The notes beneath the pieces were generated by a model that was not told where the DNA came from, searched no databases, and was given only the letters and a program-made list of their open reading frames with translations. A program made the translations under genes and the position numbers. From Saccopteryx bilineata (taxonomy: Eukaryota > Chordata > Mammalia > Chiroptera > Emballonuridae): a stretch of DNA of 64,000 nt. The DNA lies in assembly GCF_036850765.1 (NCBI RefSeq), contig NC_089490.1:274178482-274242481 (forward strand), in the 5' to 3' direction. Of this stretch, positions 30,808 to 42,490 are shown piece after piece. Position 1 is the stretch's first letter. Each line of letters opens with the position of its first letter.

Positions 30808-32446
30808 CATGTATTTTTATTTTCCCTGTCTCACTCTTTTTTTAAAGGGGCCCAATATTTTCTTCTGCATCCGGGGCCTCAATCAACCTTAATCTGCCTC
30901 TGTTTCCAGTGCAACCTCTGAGTGTCTCTGGGTGGCATACTGCACGTGTCTTCCACACTTGGGATGTGGCTAATTAACTGTCACTAATTTAATCTCATCT
31001 GTACAGTGCTGGGTGTAGGGTGTTTAGCCATCCCCTGAGGGAAGAATCCTTCCCTCACCAATGGGATAAAGAAGAGGTGATTAAAACACCTAATTACCAG
31101 GTCCTGCAGAAACTCCCAGTCCCTGGAGCCATAATCACAGTGATACAGATCTACTACCCTGTGTGAAACCATGAGACAAGAGACATGTATGCCACGCCGG
31201 AGGAAGGCAAGAAAAGCAAACCATCTTTACTGGAGCAAAACCTAGAGAAGAGATGCCAATTGAAATGAACATCAAAGCCAAGAGAGGGGATCACAGGCAG
31301 ACATAGGGCTAGAGAGTGTGCTGGAAGACCTTTTGAGTCATGGTGACAACATGTGCAGGCTGTGACAACTAGAAAGCTGTCCGGGACACTCGTACTTCAC
31401 TCCTTAGCTCTTGCATCTTAATTCTAGGACTGTCATCCAGTGGTCACCATGTGGAATGTTTTCTGAGCATAAGGGATGTCGTCAGTGACAGTAAGATGTT
31501 TAAAGTGACCCTTGCAGTCTGATGGAGGAATAAATCATCAGCCTGTCCTGCCAGTGACCAGCTGTGGAGTGCCCTGGCCTTATTTGTAATCAAGTAATGG
31601 CACAGGCTAGAGGCTTACCTGAAATGATTGACTCTAGACATTTTAAATAGATGATGTTATTCGTGGGCCTCCCAATAACTCCTCGGGTGTTTTATTGCGG
31701 ACACTGTAAATTCATTAACATGTCAAGTCATTTTGACAAAGCTGACAAAGCTGTAGAACTCAGTTTTAAAAATCCATATGAAATATAAACTACTCTGAAG
31801 GGGGTGAGGTGATTGCAATCTGGCAAATATTTTTAAAACAAATGGAAACACAAGCAAAGTAAAGCAATTTCACGAGGCACTCAGTACAGAGAACAAGATA
31901 AATCTCAAGTGTGCAAGCTAACGGGCACCCTGTTCATATCACAAAGGAGTCAGAGTTTAATGAAATAATGTAACTGTCACCTCAAAAAAGGCAAGGTTTG
32001 ATGCACGAATGAGTCAGAATATGAATCCTTGATTCATATTCAATGCATGACATTTGCCCATGTTTCTGTGCCAATAACTTTAATTTAATAAGCCTATGTG
32101 TCCAGGGCCACTCGGATATGTTACAGCTGCAGCCTCCCACTCACTCGTCCGCTGGAAGGTTCAGTTCTCTGGCTCGTCCCTCCCTTCAGCATCTACAGGG
32201 ATGTTGTGCTCTTATGTTCATTGTTTGTACGCCCTTCTCAGGGGGCCACGGGGGTACCTCCTTCGGTCACCCAAATGGAGCCCTCAAAACTCTATGAATA
32301 TGGTCATCGAGGTCATCAGTGTTTTGGGGGACATCTCCTTGCAGTGAAGGAAAGTGGTGAACGCAGGAAAAATATGGGAAACAAATATGCCAATGACCTG
32401 AATTGAAGGCTGAAAATTAAAATTACTCAAATATTAAAAAATAAAA
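30808..32446. other. Unique intergenic DNA, about 1.6 kb
   Basis: No gene or clear repeat. Overlapping frames near 32.0-32.4 kb are unsupported. Confidence 0.5.
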
Positions 32447-32447
32447 T

Positions 32448-32857
32448 GGCCCTGGCCGGTTGGCTAAGTGGTAGAGCGTTGGCCTGGTATGCAGAGGTCC
32501 TGGGTTCGATTCCCGGCCAGGGCACACAGGAGAAGAGCTCATATGCTTCTCCACCCCTCCCCCTCTCCTTCCTCTCTGTCTCTCTCTTCCCCTCCCGCAG
32601 CCGAGGCTCCATTGGAGCAAAGATGGCCTGGGTGCTGGGGATGGCTCCTCGGCCTCTGCCCCAGGCGCTAGAGTGGCTCTGGTCGCAACAGAGCGACACC
32701 CCGGAGGGGCAGAGCATCGCCCCCTGGTGGGCAGAGCGTCGCTACCTGGTGGGTGTGCCGGGTGGATCCTGGTCGGGCGCATGCGGGAGTCTGTCTGACT
32801 GTCTCTCCCCGTTTCTAGCTTCAGAAAAATACAATAAATAAATAAATTAATAAATAA
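32448..32857 (+). mobile_element. Full-length long Rhin-type SINE
   Basis: About 400 bp with head gccctggccggttggctaag, perfect B box (ggttcgattcc), CT-rich segment, body, terminal agcttcagaaaaatacaat motif and AAAT-type tail. A CTCF-like module (catcgccccctggtgggcag) sits at 32714-32733. The target duplication is hard to define because both flanks are A/T-rich. Frames of 119 and 131 codons over it are read-through. Confidence 0.95.
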
Positions 32858-33024
32858 GGCATCACAAAGGCAATTTTATGATTATATTAACCTTTACCAA
32901 AGAGGAAACCACAAAAGGGAAACAATAGGTTATGTTTAATTCCAGAAAGAATATTGAAAAGAAATTGATGTTAGGACGACTGATTACCGGGGGACTTGCA
33001 CAAAAATGAGGATGTGACTTTAAA

Positions 33025-33061
33025 AATAACTCTTTTCCTTACTAGTAGGAAAAGAGTTATT
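33025..33061. other. 37-bp hairpin palindrome
   Basis: Two perfect 15-base arms (aataactcttttcct and aggaaaagagttatt) flank a 7-base spacer, tactagt. It lies in unique DNA 45 bp before a SINE target duplication. The arms are too short for a typical pre-miRNA. It may form a cruciform or reflect a templated mutation. Confidence 0.9.
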
Positions 33062-33121
33062 GAAACTTGGCCAGTAGTAGGTATGATATGCTTCAGAATA
33101 TCACAAAAGATGTGTATTCTT

Positions 33122-33326
33122 GCCTGACCTGTGGTGGCACAGTGGATAAAGCGTCGACCTGGAAATGCTAAGGTCGCCGGTTCGAAACCCTGGGCTTGCC
33201 TGGTCAAGGCACATACGGGAGTTGATGCTTCTAGCTCCTCCCCCCTGTCTCTGTCTCTCTCTCCCTCTCTCTCTCCTCTCTAAAATGAATAAATAAAATA
33301 AAAATTAAATAAATAAATAAAAATTT
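33122..33326 (+). mobile_element. Short tRNA-derived SINE (cctgacctgtggtgg type)
   Basis: The head gcctgacctgtggtggcaca has a B-box-like ggttcgaaacc, then cttgcctggtcaaggcacat, a CT-rich tract and an AAAT-rich tail. A perfect 15-bp duplication, aagatgtgtattctt, flanks it at 33107-33121 and 33327-33341. Confidence 0.95.
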
Positions 33327-33341
33327 AAGATGTGTATTCTT

Positions 33342-33565
33342 AAATAAATAGGTATAAAAGAAATCGAAGGGAAAAAAAGGAATGAAGTGGCTGTATAGCA
33401 TGTGGAACATCCAAAAGGAGAGACACCTGCAGAAACAGCCCACTGTTAGAACCCTGCCAGCTCTCTGAACACCAGATCACTGACTCTGCTGGTAGGATTT
33501 ATCTCAGTGTCTCTAGATATTATTTCTGAAGAAATTATTATTTTTTTAATCAGAAATATATAAAA
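33342..33565. other. Unique intergenic DNA
   Basis: Nothing recognised. Confidence 0.5.
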
Positions 33566-33578
33566 ATACCAAGAACTG

Positions 33579-33955
33579 CCTGACCAGGAGGTGGCGCAGT
33601 AGATAGAGCACTGGACTGGGACGCAGAGGACCCAAATTCAAAACCCTGAGGTCGCTGGCTTGAGCATGGGCTCACCAGCTTGAGCGCAGGGTTGCTGGCT
33701 TGAGTGTGGGATCATAGACATGACCCCACTGTCGTGGGCTTGGGCCTAGAGGTCACTGGCTTGAAGCCCAAGTTTGCTGGTTTGAGCAAAGGGTCACCTG
33801 GTCTATGTAGCCTCCCAGTCAAGGCACATATGAGAAAGCAATCAATGAACAATTAAGATGCCGGAACAAAGAATTGATGCTTCTCATCTCTCTCTCCCTT
33901 CCTGTCTGTCTATCCCTATCTGTCCCTATCTCTGTCTCTGTCAAAAAAAAATAAA
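33579..33955 (+). mobile_element. tRNA-derived SINE (cctgaccaggcggtgg type) with expanded middle
   Basis: Same family as 30450 and 47822, but longer in the middle: the 'ggtcgctggcttgagc'-like unit is present in more copies (about 33650-33800). The conserved 'aaagcaatcaatgaacaa' segment and CT-rich end follow. It is flanked by ataccaagaactg at 33566-33578 and atagcaagaactg at 33956-33968. Confidence 0.9.
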
Positions 33956-33968
33956 ATAGCAAGAACTG

Positions 33969-35987
33969 AGCCCACACTCCGCAATGATAACTGCATATAG
34001 TCTGTCACATGGAGACACAGCCGCAGATGACGCAGGAACTTCCGGAGACACCCACTTGGTTCTGCAGCCTGGGATGGACTCTCAGAGTTTTCCAGATATC
34101 TAGGCTTCCAGATGCGACTCCTCCCTGAGCTCACCTTGTGATTCTCCATATCTGGGATTATTGTTTTGTTTCCTTGATTCATGCTCCCCTTTATTTTTCC
34201 TGTGAGTTTTTTTTAATCTATGAATATTAAATTTCTCAAAAGAGTCTCAGTATGGCCTTTAAGTATTAATTTCTAGAGAAATTTTTCCCTCTAATTGAAA
34301 GACTTGGCAAAATATGTGTTCTTATTTGACTAGACTATCACGTGCTGACTTGACCTTACTTTCCCCCTCTTTAACTTGAACAATCTCCCCACCATCAGTT
34401 TGGTCCTGGGCAGTGAACCCTCACCGAGGACAAACCTACCATTCCTCAGTTGCCAAGATGCCAAGAAGACAGAGCACCTACTCTGATGATGGAAGGACTC
34501 CCTCCCCTTACACAGCCACATGCAGCCTGTAAAGGGGGGCGTTTTTCCTGCAGAAAGCTCCTGGAAGCTGGCTTTTCTAGACAAGAAGTTTAAGCAGGGG
34601 GGGGTGGGATGTGCCAGGAGTTGGATTTAAGAAGGTGAGTAATGAGAGAGTGGCGCGTCTAGTTTCCCACAAAGGAAGGGTAACTGGAGAAGAACTGAGT
34701 TTTTGAGAATAAGCAATCTTAGCTAGAGGGGAAAAAAATAAGTCATATTTCAGGTAAGAGCAGCAGCCTGAGCAGAGGTATATGGGCAAAAAAGGAGCAA
34801 ACTCTACCATGGAGAGACCGGGATGTGGGGGCATATCGAGGGTGGAGGAAAGCAAGCTGATGTAGCCAATGAGAAAGCTGTTTACAACCACTAGGGCCTG
34901 AGTGTCATTCTGTAGTGGAAGAGAGTTCAAGGCAGGCTTAGAGTATATGCACACCCAGCCAAGTGAAAAGCTTGCTCAACCCCTAGCCATTTCAGACCAA
35001 TGAGTCAGTAGGTTCCTTTGTTAGTTTAATATGTGTTGAGTTCTCTTCTACTACTGAATCAGCCCAAGTAACATAAAGGGGAGGCCAAATAAACATTTGA
35101 AGGGGTTGGTGATGTGGTCCTGCTTGTGTCTGGGGAGCTGTGTTTGGGTGCCATTGGAAGATCAGGGATTATGGAGGGTAAATCAAGACATGTAGTGAAC
35201 ATTCTGCAATGGACCAAGAAGACAGGCCCTAAAATAGGCCAATGGTAATGAAAACAGGAAGAGAGAAGACTTAGAAAAATAGATAGATAAAGAACAATCT
35301 TAGTTGACGACCAGTTAGAGGTGGAGAACATGGAAGAAGACTGCTGTGATTGACCTTGGGATCCTGATGTAGGTGAGTAATAGAAAGAGGGCACAGATCT
35401 GGGAGAGGCTGAGCCTACTTGGTCTTTATTATATGAAGTTTGGGTTATTGTTTGTGATTTAGGGTCCCAATAAATAAAATATCTTTGCTTCTGGGTTCAG
35501 TTGAGAGATAAAGGGTCAGTTAATTGGAGATGTAAGTGTGAAGTTTGTTATTGGCAGGAGCTCTACAGGAAGATAGAACTTAGATGGATAGTACTGGTCA
35601 ATATCACCTTCTGCTTTGTGTGCTGTAGAGCAGGTGAGAACCCAGAAACTCTGCAGATACATTAGCACCAAGAGTGGATCCAAAAAAGCTGAAGCCTCAC
35701 ATTATCTATTGTTTCTGCCCAAACTCACCAATCAAGAATGAGGACAGGGGCAGGGAGATCCTGCAGGTGCAGCAGCCAGCATGTGTTCTAAGCATGTATC
35801 TGACGTTCTTGGGAGAGCCCATGGTGTGAAAGATGCACACGTGTGTGTGCTGGACGTATACAAGATTAAATCTCGAGAAGGCATGGGCTCCTCCAGGTGG
35901 AGACTTTACTTAGGGAACAGCAGTGACTGGGAATGGCCGATGGATGAAGCTCTCAGAATCACCACTCTCAATTTTTCCTCTCCTCAA
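33969..35987. other. Unique intergenic DNA, about 2 kb
   Basis: No gene is recognised. The 34.6-35.5 kb part has a purine-rich, LTR-like look (for example 'gatctgggagaggctgagcc'), but I cannot place it in a family. Short antisense frames (84-125 codons) have no support. Confidence 0.45.
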
Positions 35988-36050
35988 TTAAAAAAAAAAA
36001 ATATATATATATAATATATATTATATAATATATATAATATATATATTAAA
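35988..36050. repeat. A-run and (AT)n microsatellite
   Basis: A run of A's followed by imperfect TATA repeats over about 60 bp; self-complementary. Confidence 0.95.
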
Positions 36051-36323
36051 AAATCTTTAAAAGTCATTAAGATAAGTCAAGTTAAAAGTGTCCTTAGGTT
36101 TTGGCAATGTGAACGTCACACATAAAATTTAGAGAAACATCCAGGACTCCCATGCTTATCATAATGTAGTCACAAAAGGAGCTAAGTGCTGGTGCCTAAG
36201 TCAGACAGGGTCATTTTCTGTTAAGACCCCATAAGAAAGTGACTGCCCTCAGAGCAGCTGTATGAGGCTAGGGGTTGCCTGTTGAGTTCTCACTGTCTTA
36301 GCTCAGATATATGGTTGAGTTTA

Positions 36324-36482
36324 TTTTATTTTCTGTTATTTTTATTTGATTTCAGCAAGAGAGAAAGGCAGAAAGAGAGACAGAAACATTGAGCTGTTCC
36401 TGTATGTGCCATGATAAGGAATCGAACCAGCAACCTCTGCACTTTGGGATAATACTCTAATTACCACGCCATACAGCCAGGG
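36324..36482 (-). mobile_element. Short tRNA-derived SINE (VES-like), minus strand
   Basis: In antisense the head reads agccctggctgtatggcgtg with B-box-like ggttcgattcc, then a GA-rich body and T-rich tail. It resembles the copy at 9231. The flanks ggttgagttta (36313-36323) and ggctgagtgta (from 36481) form a diverged duplication. Confidence 0.75.
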
Positions 36483-36491
36483 CTGAGTGTA

Positions 36492-39400
36492 ACCACCTCA
36501 TATTCCACATTCAGCTGGCCAGTGGTTTTGTATCTGAGCCCCTGGGAATCCTGGGGATTCAGTGCTCACTCAGGGACAGCAAACAAAATTTTTAAAGTTC
36601 AGCCCCACCTTAACCCAAACATCTCTGACCAGACAGCTCTATTTTTCATTGTAGAGTTCACATTCCACTTGAATATAAAGGTTCAGATTTTTCTTTAAAG
36701 TTTGAAAATTTCTGGTGAATGGCATTTAATGGTGAAATATCTGAATGCAGTAAGATTAACTCTACATTTTTTTTTCATTTCACCTTGCTTTTCATTCTCT
36801 GTAAATACACACATGAGATTAAAATACACATTTGAAACAGTTTTAATTTAAAAATAAAGATCTGAAAAAAACTCATATAAATCTGGTCATTGAGTTGGAC
36901 AGGTACATGCCATGTGCATTTGTGGAATGACTGCAAATTTTAAAAAGTCCACACAAATAACCTGTATCTTCACCATGAAGCATAAGCTGAAATTATATAA
37001 ATAGTACTCAAATTCTCAGCAAAGGGGTGTTTTTCTATCAACTGAGATTTATATTCTCTGCATATTTTTATATTTAGTTGTGCATCTAATTGTTTGACCT
37101 ATAAGATAGTTTATGGATATTACAAAGCTATTTTTCCATATGAAATATAAAATTGTGAGAGAGATTCTTCTTTTGAATTTTACTTGAGATTTAAATAAGC
37201 CAGCACTCCCATTGCCTGATCAGGCTACCTGCAGGAGAGAAAAGATAGAAGGATATAGACAGGATTCCTCAGGTAGCAGGAGGAGCAAGGACCCAGCCAG
37301 AAGGAAATAAACAGAGGAGTCGGCTGGGCTCTGAGTCCTACAGAAAGGAACTTTCCTTTGCTCCACCATGTTGATGAAAGAAACAGGGAAGGAGTACTGG
37401 CCCTCTTTATATTTTAAAGAACATCTGGGTTCACCACTCAGTTTATGAAACCTAGGAAAGGTTTCCTACTGTCCCAGTGTGCTTTGTTGTTGGTTTTTTT
37501 TGTTTGTTTGTTTGTTTTTTGTTTTTTGTTTTTTAGTTTTCATTTTGACCCTAGAATCAAATGCTTAGGAAACTCATGCAGTCTGCTTATTAACTCCAGG
37601 AACCTGAACAGGTGATTTGGAAAATTGGTAGACTCTCATTTCCTTCAGTGGAGAAAAACCCTATGGAAACTGAACAGGTGGCAGCCAAGGTGGGCCACAG
37701 AGGAGTGAGCCGAAAAGTTCCAAAGAAGAAGGAACTTAGAGGGACTGAATTTGCCCTGACACACCAGAATCTCATAGACCACAATGCTAGCCAGAGATCC
37801 TCAGATAAACTCCACTTCCCCTGGGTTCTCTCATGTCCTAATATTTAAATGGTTCGAGCAACGATAAAAGAGGTAAGGAATAGAAAGAAGACTGTGTCTC
37901 CCATGGCTTCACGGTGACACTTAGAAGTGGTCATGATCACGAAATCATTTGCTCTCTAACAATTGCAAACACCTTCTTTCTACTATGCTTGCCTTTACAT
38001 GCCCTTTTCCAGTATTTAAATATCAAATGAGTGAAATGTGTGAGGGAGATAACAAGCCCATAACACCAATAAATAATGGGTCTCTGGACTCAAGACTTTA
38101 TGTATTTTTTAAATACTTAAAGAACATTGGCTACATGGGCCCTGGTTTTCTCACTACATAAAAGAAGACTGGCCACTCCTGTCATTACCTTACATGTACA
38201 ATCGATGCCATTCTTTCAAAAACTATGAAATCAATGTTCACTGAGAATTTCACATTTGACAGACATTATTTCTACAAATTCCCTTTGTGGTAGTTCTAAT
38301 TTTAAGTTAACAAAACTAAGAACTATTAAGGTGAGTGATTTCTCAGTTGGCAAGTGGCAGAGATAGCTCTGAAGCAAATTTTGTGCTGGCTACCTAGGCC
38401 AAAAGGGAGGAAAAAAAACACTGAATCGATAAAAATGGTTTGCTAATAAATACAAGGACATAACCATGCTTCTATTTAATGGAACCATCAAACCATAAAG
38501 TGTAGCCAATTTCTTCTGCTTCTTTTGTGTTGTCTTATTTCCCTGGGAGTACAGGGTAATCTGTAATGATTCTCATCCAGTTATTATCAACTGGAGGGGA
38601 TGGATGACTTCCAAGTGTTTCCCATGGCTTTCCACCTTTTAAACCCATAGACTCAAACTAAGAGCATCTTTAAAATGTTAACAATGGAAACCGATATGTA
38701 TTAAGACAAGAATGATGATTGTTTAACGCTTCAGAATGCAATTTCACATTCAGCACGAGTCCCGTGTAGTATAGCAACATGCTGACCATCCAGGCGACGG
38801 CATGTTGGACCTCAGTGCCAAGCACTCCATTATGAAGAAGTAGGTGCTTCCCAAGTGCACCATTTGATAAGGACAACAGTGGAGGATTTTGCCAAATTAA
38901 ATCTCTCCCACATAAGGGAGGCTCTTCTTGCTGAGTTGACAAGTATGTAAAGAGAACAATGAAAGCATATATCCAAGTCCAGAGGGAAATAAATGCAAAC
39001 AGTCTTCCTGATTGCAATAAAACATGAGGCCTGGCTAACCCTTCTTGACCAGGAATAGATAGAATTGCACAGCCCTCTGATGTGCATCTCCACCGATACC
39101 TAACACGGAGCCCTGGTCCTCATCACACAAAAGACAGGGAAGGAATTCTTAGAAATGGTCAAAGTGAAGTCACAGAAGCCATATAGCAGAATTTCCTAAT
39201 TTCTAACTAAAGATGAAACCAGAATGCCTTCTCTGCCTAGCTACCTTAATTGTCTGCCTGTAATGAGCGGATATGCAGGAACCCACGGACTTCCATTCTG
39301 GTGATCACAGAGCTCACTTAGAGATTTTTAAAAAAACACATTTCTGGCCCTTAGCTTTAAGGGTTCTAATTGGTGGAAGAGGTGGGGCTCTCAATTGTGG

Positions 39401-42339
39401 TTTCTGAGGTCTCTTCTCTTTTAAGCATCCATTTCTTCTTTGTTAAAATTGTTTATTATTTTTTTTGCTCCTTAATTGTGTCTTAATAGGCCCACTCCTT
39501 AAAATAACTACCTCTGATTTCCCCTCTTGGCTTAGCCACCACCACTCAGTTAGTCATTATTCAGTTAGACCTAGTTTCTGACCTTTTATTATTTTCACTG
39601 CTCTCATTTGAATATTCTCAAATTTCCACCCCCTTAAAAATATGATTATGTTAATCATTTTATGGTTATAATGATGATAATATTTTCAGAGGCCGCATTC
39701 ACTGACAGACTGACAGTACCTACAGGTGAATGTTTTTCAAGTTATCTCTGTTAAATTAAGTCACACCAGAAAGTAATCAGAAACCATTTCCCACTGACTC
39801 CATACTGTCCTTCTTTGCAAAAGTTGTCTCTTTCTCCTGAGTGTTCCTGAGAGATAGGCTTTCACTAAAATATTGCACTGTCTGTGGGTTGCTTTGTAGG
39901 TTGGAAGAAATATGATTTAGTGCATTTGAAAGTATACTGTTCGTCCTATGAGACTTATAAATCTGTTACGAATAATTCCTTTCAGTCTCCTTGTCAAAAA
40001 AGGATTAGCTTATCCCCCAAAGTATGACTATTCTAGGTCTATTGTTGCAAAACTAGAGATGCAATATTCAGCACTGCAAAAGTGGCAATGCACTTATTTT
40101 TTATTACTTTGATCAAGCCATGACTATCACACATGTTGGGTTCTATGTTGTTAGTGACCTGGGTCTCATTGTAGTGCTTCCACTGCTAAGTTTATTGCCT
40201 GCTACTGGGGAGAGCTTAAGCATTTAGTCTCTAAGGAAATAGTGTAGGTTGTATATATGTACCTGGTTTCAGTTGGGAGAAATTTCATTCTGCAAATTTG
40301 GTGGCTGAAATTTTAAAGCCACCACAACACAAAAGAAAAAAATGTTTACATATACTTTGTCTCTAGGCATCAACAAAATAGAACCGGAGAGGATCTATGA
40401 CCTTAAAGAGAACCAGAGTGGTTCAGGTCTCAGAACAGAACAACATGCCATCACAAGACTTGGACTTGTGTTGCTAGTCCAGAGCAAAATGCAGGTTTCC
40501 TTACTCTCCCACAAAATGTAATCAGAAGTCACTCAGTAAAATGCAGCGCGTGGGCATGTGTTTCCATCTACGTTTAGAGCCATTCAGCTCACTCTGTCCA
40601 TACCTCCTGGCTCTATCTTCTGGCTACACAAGCATGGCGGCCTACTCTAGGATCACTGCTGCTTAAAATCATCTTTTCTGGACTTAAGATTGTTTTCCCA
40701 TGTCTCTGCTTTTAAAAACATATCGTTAACACATCAGTATTTCTCAAGATCACGTTTTAAAAATTATTTGCAATGTGCCCAGGTACCCAACTTTGGACAG
40801 CAGCTGGTCAAGAAGGAGCTGACCATATCTGGTTTTCTATGTCTGTCTCCTTACACTCTCACCTGTGGGTAAAAAGGGGGACCCCTCAGAGTCAGAACCA
40901 TGGGCCATCCTCCCTGTTCACTTGGGGATAGCATGGGACACAGCCACGCTGACCAGCTTCCCTGCTGTGGGGATGGGAGGCACCTGTTTCTAGGCTGAAG
41001 AAATATTAAGAGAGACCTGCTGAAGGCGTTTGCCTGAAGCTATTGTTGTCTTCTTTAAAAGTTCCTCTAAGTACCCTTCTTCCTGGGAGCACACCCACGC
41101 CTTTTCTACCTCCCCTTCCCCTTCTCCCACAGGTGTGTATCTCCTAAGCTTTAAGATACCCCAAGAAACTTGCAACCAGGGGGCAGAGGGTAGCTGCAGC
41201 TTGTCCCAGACTAACCTCCTAAACCTGTTTCCAGGGCTCCTTTTCTCTACTCATTTCTCCCCCATCAGGTTTCTAGACAGTCGAGGCAGCCCCACCAGCC
41301 TCTCTCCTGTTGCTTCTTCTATTCTCGGCCCTTCCTTGTTTCACTGCCCTCAGTTTAATAACTTTAAAATTTTTTAAAAAGTGCCTTTCACTTTACGCAT
41401 GTTAATTTGTTCCAAGGCTAACTATTTGCATGTTACCTTGCCAGTTACTAAGAATCAGTGGTGAAATTGATGTTTCTTCATCAGTCCCTACCCTGACTGG
41501 CCCATGGAGCCCTAGGATGGGCTTTAGCATCATGTTTGTATGGTCTCACGTTTTCATAACATTTTCCAAAGCAAGAAGTTAACTGAAAGTGAAGTCAATT
41601 CCATTCTGATTACTCATGGCTGGGGATATTGAATGGCCATAAGCATTTTAGGAATATAGTAAGTGGAATGCTTCAGGGAATACATGTAACCTGTAATTTA
41701 AGCTGATATATTTAATGGGTTTGCAGTAACGTCCTTGTACAACTTAGTTACTAGTAGCTGTCCCAACAATCAGCTCATAAGACACATGCAAAGTCCCAGG
41801 TCAGAGGTTTTGTCATAAAAATATGTCCTATACATGTTGGCACCCATGCCTGTGGTAATGGAGGAGAAAAGACTTCTAAAACATGTGGCCCCAGAAGGTA
41901 GTCTATGGGACTGTCTTCCAGTCCCCAGATGTATGTAGCCAACTGCAAGATTTCCTCACTGAAATAAATGTTCTTCTTGTTGGCAGCATCCTCAGGAAAG
42001 CACCACTGATAATTAGAAATATATTAATAATCTTTTTCCTTTTGATGAAGATCCCATAAAATAGAACTTATCAGTAAAACCCATATCAACTACAAATGGC
42101 AAGAACCTACCTATGAAAAGTTGCATGTTTTATGTATTTCCTTGTGCAATTATAAAAACAAATTTTAATTAGCAAAGTTGAGGCAAAGACTAAATTATCT
42201 TTCTAGTTTTCCTATAAGTATTTATACTAGAGAATCATCACTATTTACAAAGCCAAATGCTGTGCTCCAAAAAATTGCATGAAGATAAAGTGATAGATGT
42301 GTAGCGGTTCATTTATTCATTCAATTATGCATGTACTTT
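36492..42339. other. Repeat-poor unique DNA, about 5.8 kb
   Basis: No gene, SINE or L1 is recognised apart from a T/G simple tract (37494-37530) and a weak MIR-like stretch near 38270-38395. Open frames are short (up to about 115 codons) and resemble no family. It could hold distal regulatory DNA or intron; no splice-linked exon set is visible. Confidence 0.5.
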
Positions 42340-42490
42340 CCATTTCTTTCTTTCTTTTTCAAATTGCATTTATTGAGGTGACATTTCTTAATAAAATTAC
42401 ATAGGATTCAAAGGTACTGTTCCATAATCCATCATCTGTACACTGCACCATGCGTTCATCACCCCAAGTCAAGTCTTCTATCACCATTTA
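42340..42490 (-). mobile_element. L1 3' end fragment, minus strand
   Basis: A T-rich start, 'ttattgaggtgacatttctt', then 'aataaaattacataggattc' and 'catcatctgtacactgcacc' and 'caccccaagtcaagtc' is the antisense of the common L1 3'UTR end. It is 5' truncated. Confidence 0.8.

Noticed and set aside
33025..33061. Possible microRNA precursor
   Set aside because: Arms of 15 bp are too short for a typical pre-miRNA stem, and flanks do not extend the pairing.
35988..36050. Self-complementary AT tract as a structured RNA or origin
   Set aside because: It is a simple (AT)n microsatellite; self-pairing is trivial.
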